64,000 nucleotides of DNA. It comes from Mesostigma viride. Its lineage: Eukaryota; Streptophyta; Mesostigmatophyceae; Mesostigmatales; Mesostigmataceae. Below are positions 56,798-64,000 of the stretch, in pieces (positions within the stretch are counted from its first letter, which is position 1; each line of letters begins with the position of its first letter). Location of the stretch: contig RPFO01000188.1 in the NCBI GenBank assembly GCA_009746045.1, positions 2,697,483 through 2,761,482 of the forward strand, given 5' to 3'. The notes under the pieces are model-generated. The model saw only the letters and a program-made list of their open reading frames with translations. It made no database searches and was not told the origin of the DNA. Both the position numbers and the translations under genes were made by a program.

Positions 56798-58773
56798 CTA
56801 TGCTGGAGGAGTTAACGGTGCCCCCCACTTGGCTGCGAGGTAGCCGCGTATCACCTCAAGCTCCGCTGACGTTTTGGCGGTGTTGTAGATAAGGATCTCG
56901 CCAATCCACCCATCAAAAGCACGACTCGCGTTGGCCGAGTCTCCTCCAATAGAAGATTCCCTGAACCAGTTGTAGGGTCCGACCACTCTGTCATAGCCGG
57001 GTCGTCCGTCGAAGCGGGTGAGAAAGGCGTTTGTACTGCTGTTGCATGAAAGCGCCAGAACGTGTGTATTATTATCAAAGAACTGAGCCCTGGTGCTCAC
57101 GGTTTCGTATACAGAACCGGGAGCGAATAGATAACGATCTGTTCCTGTGACTGATAAGACATGAGATAACAATTGCCGTTCGACGATCCAAGCATATAAC
57201 CTCTAATACCCGTAAAACTCCCTATTTCTGGATACGTTGCAGTCGTTAGCTGTTTGGCGACTAGAAAAACACTCGCACTTACCCCGACCGCGTTCCAGAA
57301 ATTGTTCACGGACTCCAACAAGCCAGACCGCGAGTTAATAAAACGGAGGGACCGTTTCGAGTTCAGCTCCGCCGTATCCAGTGTCGGGCACTTGGCGGAA
57401 GTTGCCTGCGTCACGTGGTACCCGTTCGGCCCCTTGTCGTTCACGCGCATCACGTTCCCACCTGTCGTGTTTTGCTGGGTTGTGCCCGACGTGTCGCTGA
57501 ACACCGTGGCGCTGTCGGACGGATCGTACCACGCGAACAGATTGGGGTCTGTTGCGGGGTTGTAAACTGGCGTATACGTAAAAGTAAGCGAGTTAGACGC
57601 CGAGTTCCCATGGCCCGACACGGAGTCTGTCGCCGCGTTGGCACCCACGCTGACGGTCGTCAATGTGTTCGAGGTTCCTGACACGTCGAACGTGTAAAAC
57701 GCCGCGTTTACCTGCACCAAGTTGGACGCCGTCCCGTTGGTAACGACGATGTCCCCGAGCGCAAAACCAGTGACTGACCGGCTGAAGGTAGCCGTCACGC
57801 CGACTGGGCTCGCGGACGGTGTTGCCCCGGCCGAAGTCGCGAGGGTGACGGTAGGCGGCGGGGAGTAGGTGAACGCGACCGTGTTAGACTCGGCGTTTGT
57901 GACCCCGAATTCGCCTACCGTCAAGCCATCGACCACCCTCACGATCGTCTGGGAATATGGAGTGGTTGGTGTCACTGCGAACTGGTACGATGCCCCGGTA
58001 CCTGTTACCGACGACGCTGTTCCGTTGTTCACGTAGATGTCCCGCTACCAAACCCAGTCACGGGCTTGTCAAATGTGACATCCATTGTGACGGGGCTTGT
58101 GGTTGGATACGTCCCTGCGCTGTAGATAGAGCGACCGTGATAGGTGGAGGGCTCATGTGAATGTTAGAGTATTGGATGCGTCGTTTCCACCGTCCACCAC
58201 ATCCACTCCCACGCTAACAGTGGTGGGGGTGTATGCCGCGACGGGAGTGACCGAGAATGTATAAGATGAACCACTGCCTGTCAACGAGGAAGCGGTCCCA
58301 TTGGTAACTACTATGTCGTCTATGGAAAAACCAGCTATGGACTTACTGAAAGTGGCAGCCACTGCGATAGGGCTCGCAGTAGGATTAGCGCCTGCCGTTG
58401 TAGCAAGTGTGACGGTGGTGGAAGGAGGGGTGTAGGTAAATGATAACAGGTTGGATTCGTCGTTATATGCCCCAGAAACCCCTGTTACCTTATTTTCTTT
58501 CACGGAAACCGTGGTTGGGATCGAACCTGTGATATTTGTTATATCAAAAAAATACGTCGCCGGTGCACCTAAAAAGAGGTCGACTGCCGTTCCGTTTGTC
58601 ACGTCAATGTCTGATAGATCAAAACCAGTGACGTCTTCATTAAATGTCGCCATCACGAAAACGGGGACATTCGATGGTGTAAGGTCCACTGTTGATAACC
58701 CAACCGTGACCGAGGTACTAGGAACGCGTCGTTTATATAAAAGAGCGGGGCATATACCACTATCCAGCAACAT
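56798..58773 (-). pseudogene. Ig-like repeat plus LamG surface protein, several frameshifts
   Basis: It starts at ATG 58773. At least four bacterial-type Ig-like repeats share the pattern VTLATTAGANPTASPI...VTGF...DIVVTNGTAS...TVSVG...ASNTLTFTYTP. They are followed by a concanavalin/LamG-like domain that opens FAWYDPSDSATVFSDTSG and closes with FDGWIGEILIYNTAKTSAEL...YLAAKWG. Proteins of this make-up commonly bind sugars or serve as adhesins or fibres, so a host-recognition role is plausible. Open pieces are 58773-58153, 58032-57097 and 57172-56798. Between 58153 and 58032 the homologous frame shifts about three times (58155, near 58100, near 58040), and again near 57150. The gene is broken unless these are sequence errors. 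Confidence 0.7.
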
Positions 58774-58792
58774 TTGTATAGACTAATCGTCG

Positions 58793-58963
58793 TTATTTTT
58801 TTTGGTTTGGTAGCGGATACTTGAAGGTGGGGAGAAGGGGCAATGCTCGTCTAGCTGGCATTGTCATGGACAGACCAGAATCTGCCATTTCAGGAATGTC
58901 AAAAATCAACTTCAACCTGTTAAACGGATTAGCTGTGATGCTAGGGTCTCGAAAGTAGTCCAT
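58793..58963 (-). CDS. Small viral ORF, 56 aa
   Basis: This short frame fills the gap between the capsid gene (stop at 58992) and the Ig/LamG gene (start 58773). It starts MDYFRDPSITANPFNRLKLI and ends PLPNQKK before TAA. The gap is otherwise unexplained, and the composition is protein-like. It could be a small virion or regulatory protein. No family is recognised and it may be spurious. Confidence 0.4.
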   Translation of the reverse strand: MDYFRDPSITANPFNRLKLIFDIPEMADSGLSMTMPARRALPLLPTFKYPLPNQKK

Positions 58964-58991
58964 CGTTTGTCATTACACACGTATATATTTT

Positions 58992-60298
58992 TTAGAGGTA
59001 CACGGCTGCCTGCCTGCCTGCAGCGATGTCCATCTTTGATTCGCACTCCGTGAAGATGTAGGAAATGCAGTCCGTCGCTCCCTTCTCGACTCGCAGCGTG
59101 ACCACCGATGCCGTGCCACGAAGGTCAAGGCCGCTCATGTACTCTGGACCGGCACACGGCATATTAAGGTGACACGCCATCGTGAAGTTGTTGTTTAGCC
59201 ACGTGGTAGGAGTCATGCCCTCCCGGACACAGGACAAGACATTCCCCTGGTCACCGAACGCGGACAACAGATTGATCCACGCCTCGGTTGCGTTCGTACG
59301 GTATCCAGGCGCTAGGTTGGATCCGTTGATGTCGTATTGGTAGGAAGTCATACCATCCGCGATGTGATTGAACATCGTATTGCCAGATGCGTTGGTCACG
59401 TCCGCGCCGGCAGCAACCTGAATCGCCAGGAGTTTGCTGGCGGACGCGGAAGACAGCGACGCCTTGATGGCATAGGGAGTGCGAGTCCCGAGCGACTGTT
59501 TGGTGGACTGCCACGTCCGCCACTTGAAGGAGAGAGTTCCACCCTCGGCAAGCCTGGACGAGAAAATCTGGCCCACGATATCTTCTTGGAACCTGTACGT
59601 GTCGATGCTAAAGTGGATGTTGCTCAGTTCGAAACCAACCCCGTTCCTGCGTCAACGGCCACGATGCCACCAGCAGCAGCTGCTTGCGCCACGCTAGGAA
59701 GCATCACCCCTCCGTCCATGAGTGTGATTCGGATCTCGATGGGGGGGAAGAGACTCAGATCCACGATCCGAGGCTCGCCACTCAGGAATCCCAAAAAGTG
59801 GTCAATGACGCCGTCCACTGCGGTGTTTGCCTTCACGTTGTTTGTGAGAGCGCCAGCCGCATCAGCAATGACGATGTTGTTATTCTTCGACCAACCAGCG
59901 GGAGCCTGCGCGAGATTGTACTCGACACCGCCGTGCACCGAGAGCAGCGTATGGAACAGCTGGGAGTAGTCGTTGATGCTGTCGACGGTCTGACCTCCTG
60001 CCAGTACCTCGAGGCGCCTGATGATGGAGGACGTGTACGCGGGGAACTTTGCGAACCCCGCCGTGGTCGTGGGGGTCCCCGTGAAAAACATTGCGAAGGA
60101 GTGCAAGTCCACGAACCCGGACGTGGGGAGGCGGACCGCGACCACAGACCCTTGTTTGATGCCGTCGCTTGCTGAGAGGGTGCTGAGATGGACTCGTTGA
60201 GTCGTGTGCTGACCCAGCGCCTTCACGAGGTATTGCATGGACTTGGGGATAGCGCGCGAGTACCAGGAATTGTCCGAAGCCATAGATTGTGTATACAT
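58992..60298 (-). pseudogene. Candidate major capsid protein (double jelly-roll), one frameshift
   Basis: Two frames overlap: 60298-59624 (224 codons, MYTQSMASDNSW; an inner ATG at 60283) and the frame ending at 58992, open from about 59640. They switch at a GGGG run near 59640, so one indel separates them. The joined length of about 435 residues is usual for a PLV-type capsid protein. Family-like features are SIIRRLEVLAGGQTVDSIND, then VDLSLFPPIEIRITLMDGG and, after the switch, FELSNIHFSIDTYRF, alternating beta strands with hydrophobic registers. Double jelly-roll trimers form the icosahedral shell. Its genome neighbours are the small helical protein upstream and the surface protein downstream. 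The assignment is by pattern, without a search. Confidence 0.72.
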
Positions 60299-60313
60299 TC
60301 GAATGAGATATTT

Positions 60314-60670
60314 TTACTGAAGAAGCTGGCCGAGTATGGGATTTTTTACCTTCGCTCCATCAACCCGTCTTTCGAGGTTGGACAAGGCGCTCAGACCAGT
60401 GTTTGCGACCGAGTACGCTTTCCCGAGCAGCGTACTCTTCGCGATCATGTTGGATGGGATGTGTCCGAGCGCGGAATCGACAATGCCCGCCGCCTGTTTG
60501 GCAGCCCGCGCCCCGTCGCCAATTTTTGAGATGACTTCGCCAGCGACGTGCCCGGCTTTCTTGACAGCTGACACGATGGCCGCCCCGTCGCCGACCCTCT
60601 TGATAGCGTTGCCGGCAAACTCTCCCACGCGTCTAGCCACGTTTCCGATTGCTCCAAAATTAACTTTCAT
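60314..60670 (-). CDS. Small Ala/Gly-rich helical viral protein, 118 aa
   Basis: The start is taken as ATG 60670 (MKVNFGAIGNVARRVGEFAG), which overlaps the 3' end of the 366-aa gene by 11 bp. A longer frame to 60733 is open but less likely. The sequence is almost wholly predicted helix, small-residue rich and basic (NAIKRVGDGAAIVSAVKKAG, GKAYSVANTGLSALSNLERR). Such short amphipathic proteins occur beside capsid genes in adenovirus-like and polinton-like viruses, where they can cement the shell or disrupt membranes. That role is inference. Confidence 0.6.
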   Translation of the reverse strand: MKVNFGAIGNVARRVGEFAGNAIKRVGDGAAIVSAVKKAGHVAGEVISKIGDGARAAKQAAGIVDSALGHIPSNMIAKSTLLGKAYSVANTGLSALSNLERRVDGAKVKNPILGQLLQ

Positions 60671-61760
60671 CGTCCTCGATAGTACTAGATGGCTGAGAAA
60701 TAAATCTGGTTTGTGGCTGGACGGTCCTGTCAAGGGCCATATACTTCAAAACGCTCCCGATCTTCCTCGCCTCTATTCCCATCGCCTTCTGAGGGCTTAT
60801 GCGGAAGGAGAGCTGAAGAGCCCAATCCGAGTAGACAGTTATAGGAGCGTCGTCCTCGTCGAGCAGTCGGATCGTGATGTTGCTGGGAGAGTCCTTGAGA
60901 TGCTGCCACAAAGGGGTCGCTGCCTGCCAAACAATGGGTTCTAAGAACTGCGACATGTTGGGACAGACGGCCAAAAGGCCTCCATATCCCGTGCCTGTCG
61001 ACGATGATATCACGTTTCCTCGAACGATGTCGCTGTATACATACACCATTCTCAGTCTCCCATTCGTTGCTGGCCGGTTGCTAGCGAGGACACCTGTGAA
61101 AGGATATGATCCTTCCATGAGCCCCAACACCCGGCCCGTGGGCTCATCCACCGCGACAGAGAACTCGGTGGCATTTGTCACGGTAAAAAGACTAGTCGCC
61201 CTGTTGTACGTGACCGAGAACCCAGGATCTACCGCCTTCAAAGCTTCCTCTATGTTTTTTCGGTTTTCGATAGTCGTGTACGAGCCGAGCGGCAAGGTCA
61301 CCTTCGTAGGGGACTCGCTGCCAGACAAACGGACAGTGAAGTATCGGTTTCCTTCGCTGATGTGAGTCTGTTCAAACGGGATGGTCATGAGGGTAAGCCC
61401 GACGTCGTGATAATCGTCAAGGAGTCCCGCCGGGATGTCCCATACCGGATCCACTAGCGTCCCGCGAGTTCGGTTCTCCGTGCGAAGAGTGAGTGTCAGC
61501 GTTTCCTGGATGAACTCTTCATCGGCCACTTCTTCTGACAATAGCTCAGAAGTAATTTCGTTTGTCCCAAAAACCTTGACGACGCCTTCCTCAATTTTCG
61601 CCGATGCCCTTTTCATGGCGCGCCTTGTCTTCCCTGTGAGTGGCTTCTTCTTACAGTAGAGCATGGCTGCCTCAATGAACTCTCGTGGGACATTTGGATG
61701 GAGGGTCATCCATTGAGAGATCTCGAGCATCTCGGCGTCAGTGAACAGCGGGCTGCTCAT
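60660..61760 (-). CDS. Probable minor capsid or other virion protein, 366 aa
   Basis: ATG 61760 lies two bases after the stop codon (61763) of the upstream gene, indicating tight coupling. Residues 1-55 are helical and include a basic stretch (KKKPLTGKTRRAMKRASAKI), possibly DNA- or membrane-contacting. The rest is beta-rich with two similar halves: FTVRLSGSESPTKVTLPLGS with SYTTIENRKNIEEALKAVDP, and later NITIRLLDEDDAPITVYSDW with LQLSFRIS. The layout would suit a penton or minor capsid protein, but I cannot assign one. The frame is intact. Confidence 0.65.
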   Translation of the reverse strand: MSSPLFTDAEMLEISQWMTLHPNVPREFIEAAMLYCKKKPLTGKTRRAMKRASAKIEEGVVKVFGTNEITSELLSEEVADEEFIQETLTLTLRTENRTRGTLVDPVWDIPAGLLDDYHDVGLTLMTIPFEQTHISEGNRYFTVRLSGSESPTKVTLPLGSYTTIENRKNIEEALKAVDPGFSVTYNRATSLFTVTNATEFSVAVDEPTGRVLGLMEGSYPFTGVLASNRPATNGRLRMVYVYSDIVRGNVISSSTGTGYGGLLAVCPNMSQFLEPIVWQAATPLWQHLKDSPSNITIRLLDEDDAPITVYSDWALQLSFRISPQKAMGIEARKIGSVLKYMALDRTVQPQTRFISQPSSTIEDDES

Positions 61761-61762
61761 GT

Positions 61763-62266
61763 TTACTCTTCTGTGAGATTTTTTTCAGCGCCTTCTTTTG
61801 GAATTCCCACGACCGTGTTGTGGACCCTCCTGAGATGCAGCAGGAGGTTTTTTTCGTTTGCGAACGTGCTCTTACACCCGGGTTGTGGGCATTTCCACCT
61901 CGCGCCTCCCACCTGGACTCGTTTCCCGACAGGTACACCCGCAGGCTCCGGGGGTGCCGCCACTGCTTCATCGACGACAACCGGTTCGGGAGCCGGCGCG
62001 ACAGGGGCCGGTTGGGCATACGCGGACAATGGGGGGTACGCGACCGGTCTAGAGTTCGCCATCACTGACGCCATGAGAAGGGCATCCTTGAACCCTCGCG
62101 CCTCTGCGACCTTCCCTTTGTTCACCGCTCTTCGGACCGGCGCGCTGTGGATGACAATGGTGTTGGTCGATGAAGCGGTCACCTGCGACTGGGGTGCGAC
62201 CTTACGCTTCGGTTTTCCCCTTTTACTTGAAGGACGGCGCCGTGCTGATTTCTGACGCCTTGCCAT
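61763..62266 (-). CDS. Basic C2H2 zinc-finger viral protein, 167 aa
   Basis: It starts at ATG 62266, 22 bp after the upstream stop. The first 25 residues are strongly basic (ARRQKSARRRPSSKRGKPKR). A Pro/Ala-rich linker follows (PAPVAPAPEPVVVDEAVAAP). A single C2H2 finger lies near residues 119-144 (WKCPQPGCKSTFANEKNLLL then HLRRVHN), with spacing Cys-x4-Cys-x12-His-x4-His. Nucleic-acid binding is expected. It might be a genome-packaging core protein or a late regulator. The position between structural genes favours a virion role. Intact. Confidence 0.65.
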   Translation of the reverse strand: MARRQKSARRRPSSKRGKPKRKVAPQSQVTASSTNTIVIHSAPVRRAVNKGKVAEARGFKDALLMASVMANSRPVAYPPLSAYAQPAPVAPAPEPVVVDEAVAAPPEPAGVPVGKRVQVGGARWKCPQPGCKSTFANEKNLLLHLRRVHNTVVGIPKEGAEKNLTEE

Positions 62267-62288
62267 TTCTGCATATAATCATAGATTT

Positions 62289-64000
62289 TTATAACGTCCA
62301 AGTGAGGGTCTTGTTAGTCGACACGGCCATTTTTCCAGCGCGCGACTTGCAAAACGCCGTAGAGAGTGCTATGTTTGTTGACGTGTCAGTGGTGATGCGA
62401 GGAATCCGCAATGCGATTTCAAACACCCCGTCATCCTCCTCGTATCCTGAAACAACATTCCAGTTGCTGCCAATTATAACGTTTACCGGCCAGACGGACA
62501 GGCCGCTAGCCGTTAAGCGATATGGGTTTGATATGTCGAGAATCGTTGGTGGGTTGTTATCAAATGTTAACCTGACAAGGATATTGGTCAACGCGGTCGG
62601 AAGAGTTAGTTCCGATTGTGTGGCCGGGTCGTGGAAAGACATCACGGCCACAGGGGCGCCGTGCCAAAATTGCGGAAGCGGGTAGTCGTATATGGGCTGC
62701 CTCAGACCGACCAAAGAATCTGCTTCCAATATCGTGTGCGATATACGCCTAGTTTCTCGGACATCTTCATACAGGGCCACGTCCATCCCGTGATTGCCGC
62801 CAATTGACGACAGGCTTGAACCATAATAGTAGCTTAGGCTAGAAGCAAATAAAAGCGGGCTCGGGCCAGATACTGTTGGATCTAATACCTGGAACGTCAC
62901 GGTCGCCAAATGGATCATACCAGTAACTGGAGGATCAACCAGTGAAATATGATCACAGGTTATGTCAACGTACGACGAGGATTTTGATATTGTCGTTGTA
63001 GAAAAACCGCCAGTCCACGCTTCTCCAACGACTACGCTGATAAGCAACGGATCATTGCTCAACTTGGTGTTTGAAAATCCAAGTCTTACATAAAACTTCC
63101 TTACCGACTGACGAGCTGGTAGAATCCCATATATTTTGGCAGTATATTGGTTCATTTGCACGCCGTATTGAACATCGGGACACTTAACAACCGTGCGGAT
63201 GACACTCTCATTCGTGAGTGTTAGCTCCTTAAACCAAGTATCCGCCACACCCGGTACGGGTTTTGTGACGCTATATTTGCCAAAAATGCTACAATTCCTC
63301 GACGAGGTGGACCTGTGACGCAGCTCCAACACGTCTCCGACGGCTGTGTACGATCCGGATGGGTTGTTGGTTTTTAGAGAGTCGAACTCTATGTCTTGTA
63401 GGTCATCTTTGATTGGCCAGACATACGCGCCGTGGTACTCTCCGCTCAAGTGGAAGACTGGTCGGAGGGGCATCGGAATGTACGGGTCAAGAATGTCTGT
63501 AGGAGTGGTTGTAAATATACCGGACGAGTTTGAGATTTTAGTCATGTCACTAAGTTCTTGAGGAGTTGTTTTGGATATATAACGCTCCACCTTCCCATCC
63601 GATTTTCTTCGAAATGCCACCCAGTAGCTGTTTTGTTGTCTCCATGATGAGTTTAACGTGTATCGAACCTTCGACTTCAGATTGTCAAACAGGTCGAGTG
63701 CATAGTCACTATGGTGCAGATTGATACCCAGCATACCCCAATGCGTCGTAGCCGCATTTCTCCAATTCTGATGGGCATCTGTCGTGGCCGGGTGATATTT
63801 ATTCGTCAAAGACATAGTATTTTCTGCAAACGAGACGAAAGCATCGTTGCTGCCCAAATATAGCCGAAAACACAATAGAAATGGGCCGTCGATGAGCTGC
63901 TCTGAAAAAACAACACATTTGCTTGGTGCCGGAGTGGCTGTTTTTACAAAAAAGAATTTTTCGGGAGACCCTTCAAAGTAGTATTTCGAAGCTTCTGCTC
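62289..64000 (-). CDS. Large beta-rich viral protein, N-terminus off the window
   Basis: The frame is open from the window edge (64000) to the stop at 62289, so at least 569 residues are present and the true start lies to the right. The apparent start at 63875 is only TTG inside an open frame. The sequence is rich in Ser, Thr, Tyr and aromatic beta strands (FLLCFRLYLGSNDAFVSFAE, PVFHLSGEYHGAYVWPIKDD, FYVRLGFSNTKLSNDPLLIS) with no membrane segments. It looks like a structural or attachment protein. No family is recognised. The frame has no break in 1.7 kb, in contrast to the capsid and surface genes. Confidence 0.65.
   Translation of the reverse strand, partial: AEASKYYFEGSPEKFFFVKTATPAPSKCVVFSEQLIDGPFLLCFRLYLGSNDAFVSFAENTMSLTNKYHPATTDAHQNWRNAATTHWGMLGINLHHSDYALDLFDNLKSKVRYTLNSSWRQQNSYWVAFRRKSDGKVERYISKTTPQELSDMTKISNSSGIFTTTPTDILDPYIPMPLRPVFHLSGEYHGAYVWPIKDDLQDIEFDSLKTNNPSGSYTAVGDVLELRHRSTSSRNCSIFGKYSVTKPVPGVADTWFKELTLTNESVIRTVVKCPDVQYGVQMNQYTAKIYGILPARQSVRKFYVRLGFSNTKLSNDPLLISVVVGEAWTGGFSTTTISKSSSYVDITCDHISLVDPPVTGMIHLATVTFQVLDPTVSGPSPLLFASSLSYYYGSSLSSIGGNHGMDVALYEDVRETRRISHTILEADSLVGLRQPIYDYPLPQFWHGAPVAVMSFHDPATQSELTLPTALTNILVRLTFDNNPPTILDISNPYRLTASGLSVWPVNVIIGSNWNVVSGYEEDDGVFEIALRIPRITTDTSTNIALSTAFCKSRAGKMAVSTNKTLTWTL

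Larger units (their letters stand above)
55100..64000 (-). mobile_element. Integrated polinton-like virus (PLV) type element, left part
   Basis: At least eight closely packed minus-strand genes without introns contrast sharply with the intron-rich host genes. The cluster holds a candidate double jelly-roll major capsid protein, a small helical Ala/Gly protein, beta-rich structural proteins, a basic zinc-finger protein and an Ig-like/LamG surface protein. Gene spacing is -11 to +220 bp. No packaging ATPase, polymerase, primase, integrase or protease is in the window, so these must lie beyond 64000 or be missing. Assignment rests mainly on the capsid pattern. Confidence 0.7.

Noticed and set aside
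56248-60298. Treating all viral frame breaks as sequencing errors
   Set aside because: Two breaks are at homopolymers, but the surface gene has several outside them, and 6.3 kb of host coding sequence nearby is clean. Decay is at least as likely, and only reads can decide.
63873-63875. Start of the 528-codon viral frame at 63875
   Set aside because: It is a TTG inside a frame that stays open to the window edge, so the gene starts outside.
1-64000. tRNA or rRNA genes
   Set aside because: No cloverleaf with the expected A and B boxes or ribosomal core sequence was seen by eye. A covariance-model scan was not possible.

Overview
This window is eukaryotic nuclear DNA. It has spliced genes with GT/AG introns, non-LTR retrotransposons, a hAT transposon, long microsatellites and seven perfect plant-type CCCTAAA telomere units. 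A 12-exon polycystin channel, the CCCTAAA repeat, GC-rich coding DNA and an integrated DNA virus block fit a flagellated green alga, perhaps of the prasinophyte grade. That identification is inference, and no species is claimed.

Layout. 1-11.2 kb (minus): a putative secreted protein built from repeated exon modules A-B-C-D. An internal tandem duplication of about 3.16 kb has a leftmost copy carrying small deletions. 11.2-18.9 kb: LINE debris, a nearly complete LINE reverse-transcriptase ORF, and an ORF1-only (HAL1-like) element with three tandem 3' ends. 18.9-21.7 kb: no gene recognised. 21.7-24.7 kb (plus): a multi-pass membrane protein with a His/Gly-rich tail. 25.4-32.2 kb: a nested transposon complex. 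A LINE carries a 3.8-kb hAT element with a 7-bp target duplication, and its 3' UTR contains an 880-bp tetranucleotide array. 32.9-50.4 kb (minus): a polycystin/TRPP-type channel whose 12 exons join in compatible phase to 2109 residues. 51.5-53.8 kb: two LINE copies in inverted orientation. 53.9-55.1 kb: interstitial telomere repeat and subtelomere-like repeats. 55.2-64 kb (minus): the left part of an integrated polinton-like virus (PLV) type element, cut by the window edge.

How it fits together. The viral block is a compact late/structural cluster, all on one strand. It encodes a candidate double jelly-roll major capsid protein, a small Ala/Gly-rich helical protein, a possible minor capsid protein, a basic zinc-finger protein, a large beta-rich protein and a broken Ig-like/LamG surface protein. 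Replication and packaging genes would lie to the right, outside the window. Some viral genes are intact and others carry one to several indels.

Two observations deserve most attention. First, introns of the polycystin gene contain degenerate copies of the adjacent exon ends with their splice sites; one of these gives an in-frame alternative donor adding 33 residues. Second, the LINE family ends in a short stem-loop whose stem pairs covary between copies, followed by an AATT-rich tail.
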